From NCBI RefSeq assembly GCF_010093535.1, contig NW_022985174.1, positions 600,303 through 664,302 of the forward strand: a stretch of DNA of 64,000 nt. The letters run 5' to 3'. Shown here piece after piece: positions 1 through 12,158 of this stretch. This DNA is from Lindgomyces ingoldianus. Its lineage: Eukaryota > Ascomycota > Dothideomycetes > Pleosporales > Lindgomycetaceae. Made by a program: the position numbers and the translations under genes. Every line of letters starts with the position of its first letter. Position 1 is the stretch's first letter. The notes beneath the pieces are model-generated. The model did not search any database, was not told the DNA's origin, and saw nothing but the letters and a program-made list of their open reading frames with translations.

Positions 1-470
1 ATAAGCTTACTTTATAATAAGTAATTTAGTTATATATAAGGTTTTTAGCTTAGCGCTTATATACTTTTTTAAAAATATAAAATAACTTATATTAAATAGC
101 TATAAAAAGTGTAATAAGTAAAAAAGTATATAAATAGTAATAATTTTACTATCTTTATAGTATTACTAAAAATAAAGTAAGTTATTAGTAACACTTACTA
201 TACTTAATATATTTAAGTTTATAAAATATAAAATTAAGTAAAATCTTTTTTTTAAAACACACTAGTTAGTTATAATATTTTTAAATAAACTTTAGTAACA
301 CTATTGTTTATTACTTTATATATTTCTTATATTCTTTTTTAAAATAATGTATACTTAATATACCTACTGTAAGGACGGAGCTCTGTACCACTACGCCAAT
401 ACAACTAAAAAGGTGCGAATAATCAACCAACGTTAATTATTGCGTACAGAATAGTATATATACCCGTCGC

Positions 471-518
471 ACGTAAGCACCATCTCGGCCTTACACGTAA
501 GCGCCATCCCGGCCTTAC
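471..518. repeat. 24-bp tandem duplication
   Basis: Two adjacent 24-bp units (471-494 and 495-518) read ACGTAAGC[A/G]CCATC[T/C]C... and end GGCCTTAC. They differ at two positions, both transitions. The duplication is a small G+C-richer island inside A+T-rich DNA, and no function is apparent. Confidence 0.85.
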
Positions 519-616
519 ACCTACATTTTTATATTAATTTACATGTAGTTTACTCTAGTATATGTTATATAAAACATATTTAAATTATAGTTAGTTATGT
601 TTATTCTACGTTTTTA

Positions 617-706
617 GCTATATTAGTGTGTTAGGAATTAGCATTAGCTATATTAGTGTGTTAAGGATTAGCATTAGCTATATTAGTGTGTTAGAGATTA
701 GTATTA
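617..706. repeat. 30-bp tandem repeat, three copies
   Basis: Three head-to-tail 30-bp units begin at 617, 647 and 677. Each starts GCTATATTAGTGTGTTA and ends near ATTA. The few differences between copies are A/G or C/T changes. The array lies about 190 bp from the LTR element and may be part of an older repeat. Confidence 0.85.
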
Positions 707-897
707 GCGACTCTTAGTTACAGCCTGTAATTAGTTACATGCTATAGTTAAATATTGTTATTATGTGTCTATTACCTGTCTAATACTAATTTGCTAAGCA
801 TTATGCTATAACTATTATTTAACCTAAATAACCTACCTTAATGTACTAACTATTTCTCTAAGCAAGCTTTGCTTTTACAGATCATTTATAAACTGTC

Positions 898-1215
898 TGT
901 CACGATTGTGCACGAGTAAGGTTATAGAGCTTCACAGAGGTCTAGTTTAATTACTACGTGAGGTATCATGGTAGGTACAAGACGTTGTGTGAGGAATAGG
1001 AAGGTTTAGAAGGAAATTAGCAATTAAATACTTAGCTTAGAAGTCTAAGCGCTTTAGGTATAAATTAAGCCTATTCTAGGTTTAGTTAGTGTTAAGGCAG
1101 TTTGTGCTTAAGTTTATGTCTATGTTGTGTTATGTTTGTGTTAGACGTGCACTAATAATACTCTAGTACATGTCTAATACAGTTATGTCTGGGATCCGGG
1201 GAGGATACTGTGACA
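898..1215 (-). repeat. 3' LTR of the gypsy-type element
   Basis: This 318-bp terminal repeat starts TGTCACG and ends TACTGTGACA on the plus strand, forming a TGTCAC/GTGACA terminal inverted repeat. It is the element's 3' LTR because the polypurine tract sits immediately next to it. Relative to the partner at 6244 it is the less mutated copy at its TGTCAC end and the more mutated copy in its middle. Confidence 0.9.
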
Positions 1216-1231
1216 GTACCCCCCCTTTATT
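1216..1231 (-). other. Polypurine tract of the LTR element
   Basis: Read on the minus strand this is AATAAAGGGGGGGTAC, directly touching the LTR. Purine runs in this position prime plus-strand DNA synthesis in LTR retrotransposons. It is the main orientation evidence apart from the RT motifs. It has kept its G run while the surroundings have been converted to A+T. Confidence 0.7.
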
Positions 1232-3479
1232 AGGAAGGGAATCCTTCACATTAGTGGTTCTAGCATTAGGTTGTCTTTGTTAGGGTACAGGTTTAGTTTA
1301 GATAGGTATTAGGCGTGGAATTAGGTTACTGCAGAGTTCTCTTATAGGGCTTCTACAGGTTCCTACAACAGTTTGTTGTATCTAGTCTATTTTATAAGGT
1401 ATTTATAGATACATTTCTTCTTATTAAACTAGATCTGTTTAACGTCTTCTACAACATATTTTAGTTTGTTGTTTATAATAACAGGTTTAGGTGGCAAGTT
1501 TAGCTGTCTAGGTAGATAGTTAGATTTAGGGGCTGCTTAGCGCAGCAACAATACATAGAACACAGGGTGTATCTTTATGCTGTTAGGTAGGATTAATTAG
1601 TAAGCGTGCAATAAGACTATATAGGCTACTATAAAGGGGCTAAGGTTCTTCTAATTAAGTTTCTTTAATTATTAGTTTATTTAGATATTTCTAGCGTCTA
1701 GCCAGACCTTCTTGCTAGCTGCATACGCAGGGGCAGGGGTTTAGGATTAGTTTACGTACTCTTGTTAAAGAGCTTAAGCCTATGTAAGCTCTTTACAAAC
1801 ATATTTAGATATATTTTAGATCTTATTAATAAGTCTATTTACATCTGTTACTTGTACAGATTAATAAGTTAGTTAAAGGGTATTTATAAGTAGTTTAAAT
1901 CTTATTTAGGGGTAGTATCTGTAGTTTGCTAAGAACAGGGATACTTATGTTAATTTAGATGTTGTGTTATTAGCTTTAAACTATGCTGTAGCTAACTATT
2001 TTACCTAGTTGTCCTACTAGTAGTTTGTGTACACTTATAGAACTTATTTTATTACAGTGTTTGCGTTCTTAGTCTAGCTGTTAGTCTCTAGGTAAAAAGC
2101 TGTAGATAGATAGGGGACAATTTAGAGCTGTTTATAGAGTTTGTTCTAGAAGGCTAAGACAAACTGCGTACCTCTGTCTAATATAATTATGTTAGGCAGG
2201 CTATAGTAAACTTATACGTATTAGTAGAATAACTAGGCTATATTAGGGGCAGTTATAGAGGAATATAGTATTAAGTGTTAATACTTAGTTAAGTAATTAA
2301 CAACTACTATAATATTTATATACTCTTTAGATAAAGGTAGGTCTATAATAAAATTAATTAATATGTCTTTTTAAGCTTATTTAAAGATTAAAAGCAGTTT
2401 AAGCAGGCTATTATACTTTTCTTAAAAGGCCTTTACTTTACAGTAAGTATAGCAACATAATACATATTAGCGTACAGTATAGAACATGCGGGGCTAGTAG
2501 TACTCTCTTTGTAGTAGGTTAAGAGTCTTTCTTCTGCCTAGGTGTCTTCTAATAGGCAAGTTATGTATAATTTAGAGTAGTTTAATTCTTAGTTTGTTAG
2601 AATTAGAGATTATAAGTTAGTTATAGTAATACAGTTTACTATTTTAGTTTTTATAGTTAGCTAGTGTTACCTTCTTTAACTAACTAGTGCTGTTTTAGAG
2701 TAGGTTTAAGGTTTCTTAAATAAATTTATTATTTAGATACTTATTAGTAATAATCTAATTAATTATCTAATTTATTTTGTTTAGGTTAAGGTCTAAAAAT
2801 AGCTTAGGTTAGAGTAAAGTTTAGTGTTAAGCCTTTTACACTTTTTTCTAAGCAAAGATGTCTTAGAATTGCCTTATAAAGGCATCTAGTTTCCCTTTAT
2901 TTTAACTAGAATAATAAGTAATCTTAAAATTAAAATAAGATAGGTATTTAGACTAACAGGCTTGTTAGTAGCTAAGTTATTTTATAGTTGCAAAGTACTA
3001 TAAGTTCTTATAGTTAGATAGGACCTGTATTAGATGCGCTGCACCTTTTAGTTTAGGTTGCTATTGTTTAAAGCAGCGTACTATAGTAAGCAATTTCTTA
3101 TTATAGATCTTATAATTGCCTTCTGTAGGACTTATTCTTTTTAAAAAGTATGTAATAGGCCTAATAGTCCTGTCTAGCTTAGTCTAGAAAAGAACTTCTG
3201 CTACTATGTAGTCTAAGGCATTAGCTTCTATAAGTATTAGTAGTTTAGAGTTAAAGTAGTAGAGTATTAAGGCTTTAGTAAAGGCTTTCTTTAGCTAGTT
3301 AAAGAACTATTAGTAATTTAAGTTAAAGTTAAATTAAACCTTTTTCTTAGTAAGTGTAATTATAGGGCTTACTAGCTATAAAAAGTTGTTAATAAATTAT
3401 TAGTAAAAGTTAGTAAATCTTATAAAGGCTTAAACATTCTTTATGTTCTTTAGGTATTACTAATCTAGCATAGTCTAAA

Positions 3480-4080
3480 CTTTAACAGGGTCTATTTAGA
3501 TGCTATTTATAGAAATTATATATTCTAAATACATAACCTTTAATTAGTAGAACTTACATTTATCTACATTAAGTTACAGACCTGCTTCTTCTATAGCCTT
3601 TAGCACTAGGCGTACATGCTATTTGTGCTCTAAAAGGCTATTGCTGTAGATTAGAATATTGTTAATATACACAGTGTAGAACATGTCTAGGTAGGGTTAG
3701 AGCAAGTTGTTTATAAAATGTTAAAAAGTACTAGGCGTGTTAGCTAAGCTAAAAGGCATTACTAGGTACTTAAATAGTCTATATTAGGTCTAAAACACTA
3801 TTAGCTACTTATTGCCCTTTGCTATTCTTAGCTTATTAAAAGCAGCAATAATATCTAACTTTATAAAATACTTTACTTTGCTTAGTTAGCTTAAGGTTTC
3901 CTGTAAAAAAGAAATTAAGTATTAGTTCTTAATAGTAACAGCATTTAGTCCTTAGTAGTTAATGTAGAATTAAAGCCTACTCCTAAGTTTCTTTATAAAT
4001 AGTATAGGTAACACTACTAGTAAAAAGCTAGCTTAAATAAACCCTTTTTTTAGGTTCTTGTTAAGGTATTTTTAGAGCAC
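3480..4080 (-). pseudogene. Reverse transcriptase domain relic of the LTR element
   Basis: Minus-strand translation gives broken but readable gypsy RT motifs. A segment around 3700-3760 reads MPFSLANTPSTF, where intact elements have MPFGLxNAPATF. The catalytic YxDD box appears as YINN at 3658-3669, followed by ILIYS and an EHK segment typical of gypsy RT. The substitutions (Gly to Ser, Ala to Thr, Asp to Asn) and the nonsense codons are all explained by G-to-A or C-to-T changes. Loss of both catalytic aspartates makes the enzyme dead. Domain edges are approximate. Confidence 0.8.
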
Positions 4081-5237
4081 TTTTAATTTATTTAGTAACA
4101 TCTTATATAGTAGCCTATAACTAGGTTGTTTACTAGGCTTAAAAGTTATCTAGTAATTATATAGATGTTATATTAGAAGCTTATTAAACTTATTTTAAAA
4201 AAAGACATGTAATAGGTTGTAGTAGTTTTAAGGGACTATTATCTTTAAGTTAGTATGTTTTTAGAGAGCTAAAGCTTAGTCTATATTAGAAATTATAACT
4301 GCATAGATTTTATAATCTAGTTATTAAGCTAGGGTTATAAACAGGGCAGGTCCTATGTAGCAGATGTCTATCTGCTGTTTAAGTCCTAGTTTATGTCTAA
4401 ATTAAGTAGGTAAAAGTTCTTTAAAGGCTTTTTTTTCTTTAGGTTTAAGTAGTTATTAAATTATTTTATATAGCTTATCTTAGTAAAAGGCCTAGCTTAT
4501 TAGCCTTACTTAGGTAGTTCTTCTTTAGGTTATTAGAAAGTAGGTCTAGAGACCTTCTATATTAAGTGCTATTTAGGTGTTGTTTAGGTGTAAGCGTAAG
4601 CATATATTTTAGCATTAAGAAAAGTTAAAGTTTAAAACTTACTTTTAGTAATTAAAAGCAACCTTGTGCTAATACAGCTATAGTTGTTCTAAGATTAGGT
4701 TATAACATTCTATGTTTATTATATAGAGTTTAATCTGCTCCTTATAGTGTTAGTAAGTAATTATAATAGTTATAGTATAAAAGATAGAACTTTTTTTAAG
4801 TTATTTTCTATTAAATCTAGTTAAGTAAATTATTTAGGTAAGCAGTGTTAATTAAAGATTTAGTTTACGCGCTAGTTCTCTATTAATGTAACCTATGCTA
4901 TTTACTCCTAAGTTAATAAGAGCTTATATTAGGGCTAATATAGTTTTTTATTATAAACATATAGAAATATTAACTTAGTACTTCTAGTTATTAGTAGGGG
5001 ACTTAGCCTATAAGTTAGCAGAGATCTAGTGTTAAATTAGTCCTAGGGGGCAACTTAGCCCTAGGACAAGCCTTTTTGCAGGCTCCTACTGCTATAGCTG
5101 CGGCTACGTTAAGAGTAGTAAAGAGGATTAGGGCTTAAATATAAGTTAAAGCCTTTACAAAAATAAGATTAAAACAGTAAAAATCTTTAATAAGTACTAG
5201 TAGCGCTACTTGCGTAGACTTAAAGAAGAGGAATAGA

Positions 5238-5279
5238 GCAGTTTTAGAAGATATAACTATGCTTACTGCACTTAAAACA
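5238..5279 (-). pseudogene. Gag CCHC zinc-knuckle relic
   Basis: The minus strand reads CFKCSKHSYIF, then a stop, then NC. This matches a CX2CX4HX4C retroviral-type zinc knuckle in which the His has become Tyr and one codon a stop. It lies between the RT relic and the 5' LTR, where gag should be. The protein product is not recoverable as an open frame. Confidence 0.6.
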
Positions 5280-6243
5280 TTAACTTTTCTTTTTATAATC
5301 TTTACACTTTCTAGAACTAACTAAAGCATAATTTAAATTAATTTTTATTATATTAGAGTTCTTATTTATAACTGCGCTAGTTTAGGGGCGTATTAGGGCT
5401 TATATAGAGAGGAACCTTATGTTATTATTATAGGTAGTAATTAAGTTTGCATACACATTAAGGTTATTTAGGAGGGGTTCTCCTACTATAGCGTGTTGCA
5501 GTTTAGTTAAGAGGGAGTTATATAGAGCTGCAATTAGACCTATCTTATTTAGGCCTATATTAGATGCAAGTTAGTAGAACTTAGTAAAGTGTAAAGTAAA
5601 GCTTTTCTTTTCTTATTATAAAGTGTTTAGGCAACTTAGGGCTGTTAACTCTTTGTTTAGGTCTCTATAAGTTACTTATAAAAACACTATAAATTAATCT
5701 AGGTTAATAATATCCTTATCTATTAGTAAGTTAATTAAGGCTGTTATATTATAGTTAAGTTAAAAGTAGGCATATAGTAACTAGAAGTGTTTAAAGGGGA
5801 ATTAGTCTACATTTTCTTTAAGTTTATATTAGAGCTTATGTAGAAAGAAAGGTAGGTCTTTCTGTTTTCTGTTAAACAGTAAGGGATTAGGGAGTTAGTT
5901 AGATTTTATTACTAAGTTAAAAGGGTTACAGGTTGTAGGCAGTGTTAGGTAGGAGAAAGTTAAGCTATCTTTAGACTTTTAGGTAGGCTTTAAGGCTAGT
6001 AAGTTCTTAGTTCCTACTACTATAACAAGAGTTAAGGCAGAAATAGACTACTTAATAACATAAAGCTGTTCTTTAAAGTTCTTTTAAAAAGCTTTAAAGC
6101 TTATAACGTAGCAGCTTTTCTATAGAGTAAGCGCTTTTTAAAAGGCTTCTTAGCTTACTTTAATAGCTTAGAGTTGTGCAAGTACTAAGCTTATTAGATT
6201 AGATTTAAAGGCTATTCTTAGCTAAAGTTTTAACACAACATAA

Positions 6244-6561
6244 TGTTATAATTATGCATAAGTAAGGTTATAGAGCTTTACAGAGGTCTAGTTTAATTAC
6301 TACGTAAGGTATTATAGTAGGTACAAGACGTTGTGTAAGGAATAGAAAGGTTTAAAAAGAAATTAGTAATTAAATACTTAGCTTAGAAGTCTAAGCGCTT
6401 TAGGTATAAATTAAGCCTGTTCTAGGTTTAGTTAGTGTTAAAGCAGTTTGTGCTTAAGTTTATGTCCGTGTCGTGTCGTGTTCATGTTAGACGTGCACTA
6501 ATAATACTCTAGTACGCATCTAATACAGTTATGTCTGGGATCCAGGGAGGATACCGTGACA
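6244..6561 (-). repeat. 5' LTR of the gypsy-type element
   Basis: This is the partner of the LTR at 898 and has the same length. Its outer end has decayed from TGTCACG to TGTTATA, while the other end keeps CCGTGACA. The primer-binding site should lie just below 6244 on the minus strand, but that sequence is too A+T-converted for me to assign a tRNA. Confidence 0.9.
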
Positions 6562-6566
6562 CTGTC

Positions 6567-8810
6567 GTAGTATTTTAGTGTATTTAAAATAGCTATAGCA
6601 GGTCTAGAAGGCAGTTTTCTACTTATCCCTTTTCTTAATCTAAATGCAGTAGTAGGTGTTGCGCAGGTCTAGTTTAGAGTAGATTTTAGCGCAGCCTAAT
6701 TAATTTAAAGATTCTTTAATTAATAAGAGAAAGTATTAGTTTTTTACTATAATAGTATTAAGGCCTTAGTAGTTTATATAAAGTTAAAGTGTTTTATTCT
6801 TTTTTTTTATAAATAGAATAAGGGCCTTTACTTTTAACATTAAGCAGCGTATTTATCTTTATTCTAGGTTTGTCTAGATATACTTTTATAAGACTTTTAC
6901 CTTAGTAGTAAAGAGACTATAAAGAGGGCTATATAAAAGTTTTTTTTTTTTATCTAAGTTAATTACAAGCTTATGTAGGCTATAGTTAGGCAAAAGAAAA
7001 GTGTTATGTTTTAAAAATGCTTTTTAAAACTTCTTAAAGTATACTAATAGTAGCCTAGGCTTCTCTAAGGTTAGTTAAGATACGCAAGTAATTGCTATTA
7101 TAAACATGTTATTATTAAAGTTTATTAGTACTTTTATAAATGCCTTTAAGCTGTTTAGACTAATCTTTTTATAAAGTTAGTAGTGTTTTTAGAAATAAAC
7201 TGTCTTATATATAAAGTTAGAAGTTAGGTTCTATTTTTTTAGCTAAAGTATGCCTAATATTATACTGTAACTAAAGATTTTTATTATAAAAAAGGTAAAT
7301 TTACTTACTTAAGACTACCTTTTACTATTTTTAATATAGTAAAAGACGTTAGCCCTTTCTATAACCTCTAATAGCTGTCCTTTTAGAGATATAAAGGAGC
7401 TTAGGTCTACTAGGTTAACTACTACACTTACTTATTTAGTAAAGTTTTAATTTAGAAAGTTTACTTCTGCCTTAGAGTCTATTATAGCTTAGTAGTAGTA
7501 AGAGGAGGTTAGACCTTTAATAGCTTTTAAGAGAGATATAAGTGTTACCTTTACAGCACTAGGCCTAGCTTTTTAAGTACTTACTGCTACTACTTTCTAC
7601 CCCTTTAAGTATTCTACCTAGCCTATAAAACATAGAGGGGGGCGTTCTAGAGCGCAGCTTTTTTTGCTAGGTTGTCTTTTTTAAGGGGGCAGTTTCTTTA
7701 TATGTAGCCCTACTTATAATAGTTATAGCAGCTTTTTTTTTTTAGTTTTTAGCCTTTTATACTTTTTTAGCTTTTAACTTTTAGGGCTTAGCAGCTATAA
7801 AGTTATAAGGCTTTATATTATTTTTTTAGTGTTAGTTACTTTAGAGTTTTTTGTAACTTACCTAGCCTTTTAAGAGGTGTTCTGCTTCTTCTAGAGGCCT
7901 CTTGCTACCCTTACAGTTCCCTCCTGCCTAGAGGACCTGCTAGTGCTAGTTAGCCTCTGTCTTTAATTTAAAAAGACTACTCTACACTTTTAGTTAAAAG
8001 TTTAGCCTATACTATACTTTTTTATCTAGAGTAGAGAAAAAGTTATATATTAAGTTTTAATTTAAGTTATTTAAAGCTTTAATAAAGTTAATATTCTTTT
8101 ACTAAGTTTTAAAATAGTTAAAAAGTTTAGTAAAAGTTTAATTTTTTTAATTTATGTTTTTAATTTTTTACTTAGCTAAATTTTTTTTTTTAAGCATGTC
8201 TAAAAAAGCTTAATAGCGTTTTCTTTATAAAGCCTTAGTGTAATTAAGTTAGGTAGTTAACTATAAAAATTATATATACTACTCTATTCTAATAGTCACA
8301 GGGGTCCTCCCCTAGGTAGCGCTAGCAAAACTTTACCTGTAATGCTGCATTTAAAAAGACTAAAAAGTTTTAAATATATTCTTTATAGCTTTTAATATAT
8401 ACTTATAGTTACTTATAAAACTTTTCTTTAAACTTTAGGGGTTAGTTAGGCTTAGGCAACTATAGCCTAAAAGGGGTGCCTATAGGAGCAGCTGTCCTAG
8501 GTGGGAATAATAAAGGTTAGCTAGTAGCTGTCTATAGAGGGGCTGCTAGCCCTAGCCCTACAGGGGTTAGGTTATTATAGAGGGAGTTATAAGGCTTTTA
8601 AAAGAATTATAATGTTTTTTTTAATTAGTCTTTTTAGAGTTATTTTAGTTTTTTTTTTTTTTTTTTTACTTTTTTTTTTACTTTTTTTTATTAGATTTTA
8701 GCATCTAGTTAAGTAATATTACTTATTGTAATCTTCTCTAAAAGTGTTTTAGCCTAGGTAAAAAAGTCTAAAAGTAGCAGTCTTTAGAAAAGTTACGCAG
8801 ATGTCCCCCC
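6567..8810 (-). mobile_element. Relic of a second gypsy-type element, host of the nested insertion
   Basis: Minus-strand translation of about 6590-6960 gives an RT N-terminal segment (a LFIKKKE-like stretch, then SKLDLRNTYY, then YFKYT) that corresponds to the KKKDGxLR, KLDLRxAYH and YEYTVM motifs of gypsy RTs. Around 7690-7740 a gag zinc knuckle is readable as CYNYYK, stop, GYI, matching CYNCGKxGHI after C/T and G/A decay. The RT is cut where the 5.7-kb element inserted, and the expected YxDD part is not found on the other side, so the host copy was already truncated or rearranged. Poly-T runs occur near 8640-8690. The outer limits are uncertain. Confidence 0.65.
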
Positions 8811-9469
8811 TTTATTAAGTAGTCTATTTATAGAGGGAGTTTATAAGTCTTGTACAACACTAGCTTAAGTAGCAACAGTTATGCTAGGTATTATTAAGTA
8901 AGTAAAGAATTGTATTATAAAAAACAAAGTATACACTTTATAATTAAAAGGTGTATTAACTAATAAGGGTGTAACTATAATATAAAAGTATAATTAGTAC
9001 CTACTTAATTTCTAAAGTAATTTTTTGCTATCTAAAGAGAGCTTCTACAACTAGCTATATACTTCTCTAGAGAGCCAGGCACAGCAGCGCTGGTAGCAAC
9101 AGATCTAGTATGCCGTAGGTCCAGTTTAAAGTATTACCTGTCTAGGATGCCCAGCTTTTTAGGCGAGGTAGGCATTGTCTGGGAAGTGCGGGGTTAACAG
9201 CACAGTTCGGGAGTCGTCTGGGACTGCCTAGTGCAGTCTAGGCCAGTCTACGACAGCCTAGGAAACACCTGGATAGCCGGTCGTTACAGAGTAGGGCAAG
9301 GTAATCCGCCTCTAGCTCTGCTGTTAATGCTATAAGCAAGGTTCTTAGCGCGGCTAGTTGTACAGTAACTAATAATTAAGGCTCACTAAAAAGTGCAACA
9401 ATTAAGGCTATTTAACTTTAGAAGAATTAGTTACAGAATAAGGTAGTAAGCAGCAAGCTTTTAGACCTC

Positions 9470-9740
9470 CCTACTTATGTTACTAGGGAGAATTAGTTAT
9501 CTAATAGCTATTTAGACCTTAATCCTGCGTCTCTAGAGACCTATAATATTAGCTGTTTTAACTAGAGTACAACGTACTTTAATTAAATTGTACTACTTGT
9601 ACAGATCACGTGAGCCGTAACAGTTACGATACGTACACCTACCTCTCCTCCTCCCTGCCGTACGAACGTACTCAAAATCTCACCCGTACAGGCCTCAAAA
9701 ACGCCCAATCGTACAGTACTACGCCTCGTTGGAAGCGCTG
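9470..9740 (-). mobile_element. Terminal fragment of a hAT-like DNA transposon
   Basis: Read on the minus strand from 9740, the sequence starts CAGCGCTTCCAACGAGG and stays nearly identical, by eye, to the left arm of the 900-bp element at 25767 for about 200 bp. It remains recognisable to about 9470. This copy is inverted relative to the one at 25767. Its other end and an 8-bp duplication were not found, so it is truncated or was disrupted by later insertions. It marks the sharp change from A+T-rich repeat DNA to genic DNA. Confidence 0.75.
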
Positions 9741-10664
9741 AAAGCAACGAGGCCAGGGGAAGGCCAGGTTTAAAACCGAAGATCCAATGAGGCGCACGAC
9801 AAGGCGGCCAACCCGCGCATTGGATTGGGCGACCGAATGTGATCCTTTCGTCGTCAATTGGCGGCCTCCATGCAGCATCATTAAGCCTGGGGCCCCAACT
9901 CTAAAGTTTCCAACAGTCCCCTATAGAGGGCTCTGCAACGGGCCGCCCAATCAATTCAGGACTTGGCGTCTCACACTACTATCTATGTCACATGGCATTT
10001 TGGACCTCTGTCCTCCATACATCACTTCTCTCATTACTCATAACCCTTGCAAGGCTACAACTACTTGGTATCTCCTAGTTTAGAAAATGACGGGGGTTAG
10101 CTTAGGTCTGAAATTTGAATCTTGTTGGTCTCTCTAACTCCAGCGAAAGATTTAGAAGATATATACCCCCCTAGTTATAGCCTGTGATATATGATAACAT
10201 GCAATAGTCTACTTCGTCACATCTATCACATTACCACCTCCGACAGGGAAGGGAAGGAAGCCAAATTAAATGGAAACGCTTAGGACGACATAGGGAATGA
10301 TGTAGATGGCATGACCGTAAGCATTGTCTCGTGAAAGAGGGCAGAATTTCCGGCATTCCTGCCTACCTATCCACCCGTCAGCTGTTCGTGCATCGTTCAA
10401 TCTATATAACGCCTCGACATGCCGTCCTGTCTTGTAGATCTTACCACTCTCAATGTATGCCCCGCCCCATTACTAACGTCCACCCGATTATAGATACCAT
10501 TATTCCAGGACAGCGGACAATGCATGCATGACATATGCCCAATTTCAATCCCAATTCCGATCCCGATCCCGATTCCACCCCACTCAATTCCAAACTCTTT
10601 CCGAAATATATCCAACCCCCCGCCCAGCTAACCTGACCATTCTACCCCGTTCAAATCCACTCAT
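9741..10664. other. Gene-free stretch
   Basis: The base composition is ordinary, unlike the DNA to its left. The short open frames here carry no recognisable domain. A short CCGATC/CCCGAT-type low-complexity patch lies near 10545-10590. The stretch covers the 3' side of the monooxygenase gene. Confidence 0.5.
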
Positions 10665-12158
10665 CTAACTACTCTTCCCCACAAACTCCAATCCCAGCCT
10701 CAAGTCCCCCCTATCCGCAAACCAACTATCCCTCATATAATTATCCCTGGGTAACCACGGTGCCTTAGCCCCCGCATGCGGCATATTCCCCACACCACTC
10801 TTAACATACGTACTCGTCAAATTTAGGGGCAACCTCTTCTCCTTCGCCTCCTCTTCCGAAATCCTAGGCGTCGCGCTCGTGTACTTATTCTTCGCCATGA
10901 ACCCCATCAAGCGCGTGAGAAGCCGGGACGCAGAGTCGGCGCCTAGGGTCCAGGATGCGTTGACATAGCCAATGATGAGGAAGAGATTGGGGACCCCGGA
11001 GAGCATGGTGGCGCGCCACATGAAGCGCGAGGGGACGGCGACGGGCTGTTTGTCAACGGAAAGGGAGATGTTGCCGCAGAATTGGAGGTTCAGGCCTGTG
11101 GCGGTGACGATGATGTCGGCGTCCAGTTTCTCGCCGTTAGACAAGAGTATGGAGTCAGAGGTTACGGTGTCGATTGTGGACGTCACGACTTGCGCGCGGC
11201 CGTTGGCAAAGCATTTAAAGAAATCGCCGTCAGGACATAGGCAGAGTCGTTGGTCCCAGGGGTTGTATGTCGGTGTAAAATGTGGGTCCATGGGGAAGTC
11301 TTTCGGGAGTTGTTTTTGTGCTTCGCCCATGAGAAGGGCGCGGGCTTTATCCGGCCACCGACGGCAAAAGAGGTAGAACAGGTATGGCAGGACGAGGAAT
11401 CTGATGCGGGTAATGCGGAGGGAGATCCAGGTCGGTAGAAACCGTTCGTAGAAGTTTACAACGCCGGTTTTGCGCTGTGGCTGGGACATCACGTATGACG
11501 GGGATCGCTGAAGCATTGTAACATGGCCGACCCCGCCTTCGACAAGTGCGGGAAGGAGGGTGATGGCTGTTGCCCCAGATCCAATAACCACCATTTTCTT
11601 GCCCTTGTAATCCAGATCTTCCGGCCAGAATTGTGGATGTACTGTCGTGCCTTTAAACTTTTCCAAACCCGGGATATGGGCCTTCAACGGTTTTTCGTAG
11701 CTGTAATATCCCGTACCCATGATTATAAACTTGGCGTAGAATATCTTCCTCGTGCCTTCATTGTCCACTTCCAGCCGCCAAAGCTGTGCATCCGAGCTCC
11801 AATCCGCGCTGACAACCTTATGCTTAAACTGAAAATGCTGGTCAATCCCAAACTTGCTCGCCGTCTCCTTCATGTACGTGCAGATCGACTCCCCTGTCGC
11901 GATGGGGTTCTCTTTCGTCCAAGGGTTGAACGGGAAGCCGAAGGTGTGGAGGTCGGAATCAGACCGGATGCCGGGGTATTTGAAGAGATTCCATGTTCCG
12001 CCCAGGTCGGCCCGGCCTTCGAGGATGGTGTAGGAGGAGTTGGGGAGCGTTGTTTGCATACGGTAGCCGGCATTGACGCCCGAGATGCCTGCGCCGACGA
12101 TGATGACGTCGTAGGACTGGGTGGTGTTGGTGACGTGCCCGTTGGCGCGGCCGTTCAT
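10665..12158 (-). CDS. EthA-like flavin-dependent Baeyer-Villiger monooxygenase
   Basis: The gene is a single exon of 497 residues. I chose the ATG at 12158 because it lies about 15 residues before the first Rossmann fold; the open frame extends further upstream but without family-like sequence. Visible motifs are the FAD-binding GAGISG (22-27), GGTW and YPGIRSDSD after it, the Baeyer-Villiger fingerprint FxGxxxHxxxW (168-178), and the NADPH-binding GSGATA (193-198). The order and spacing, and motifs such as YNPWDQRLCL and NASWTLGADS, match the actinobacterial EthA group closely. Such enzymes insert oxygen next to a ketone or oxidise sulphur and nitrogen centres using NADPH and O2. There is no signal peptide, so it is probably cytosolic. 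It is the first gene beyond the transposon block. The native substrate is unknown. Confidence 0.9.
   Translation of the reverse strand: MNGRANGHVTNTTQSYDVIIVGAGISGVNAGYRMQTTLPNSSYTILEGRADLGGTWNLFKYPGIRSDSDLHTFGFPFNPWTKENPIATGESICTYMKETASKFGIDQHFQFKHKVVSADWSSDAQLWRLEVDNEGTRKIFYAKFIIMGTGYYSYEKPLKAHIPGLEKFKGTTVHPQFWPEDLDYKGKKMVVIGSGATAITLLPALVEGGVGHVTMLQRSPSYVMSQPQRKTGVVNFYERFLPTWISLRITRIRFLVLPYLFYLFCRRWPDKARALLMGEAQKQLPKDFPMDPHFTPTYNPWDQRLCLCPDGDFFKCFANGRAQVVTSTIDTVTSDSILLSNGEKLDADIIVTATGLNLQFCGNISLSVDKQPVAVPSRFMWRATMLSGVPNLFLIIGYVNASWTLGADSASRLLTRLMGFMAKNKYTSATPRISEEEAKEKRLPLNLTSTYVKSGVGNMPHAGAKAPWLPRDNYMRDSWFADRGDLRLGLEFVGKSS

Larger units (their letters stand above)
1..892. other. A+T-rich degraded repeat DNA, no gene
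   Basis: This is very A+T-rich sequence dense in TA steps, with stops in all frames. It contains two small tandem repeats, listed separately. On the minus strand near 393-403 there is a string resembling a tRNA-type A box (TGGCGTAGTGG), but I could not find a B box or fold a tRNA. The stretch is probably the continuation of the repeat DNA into which the LTR element at 898 inserted. Confidence 0.6.
898..6561 (-). mobile_element. Ty3/gypsy-type LTR retrotransposon, RIP-inactivated, complete with target duplication
   Basis: Two 318-bp direct repeats (898-1215 and 6244-6561) bound the element. Both LTRs show the TGT...ACA end pattern, and three of the four outer ends keep TGTCAC/GTGACA. The 5-bp duplication CTGTC flanks the element at 893-897 and 6562-6566, so this is one intact insertion event. 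A purine tract on the minus strand abuts the LTR at 1215, which places the element's 3' end there and its coding strand on minus. Minus-strand translation recovers a gag zinc knuckle and reverse transcriptase motifs, but many stops interrupt every frame. My hand alignment of the two LTRs finds about 29 differences, all transitions, with no indel and no transversion. That is the pattern left by RIP. The RT motifs identify the gypsy group; integrase was not resolved in detail. Confidence 0.9.
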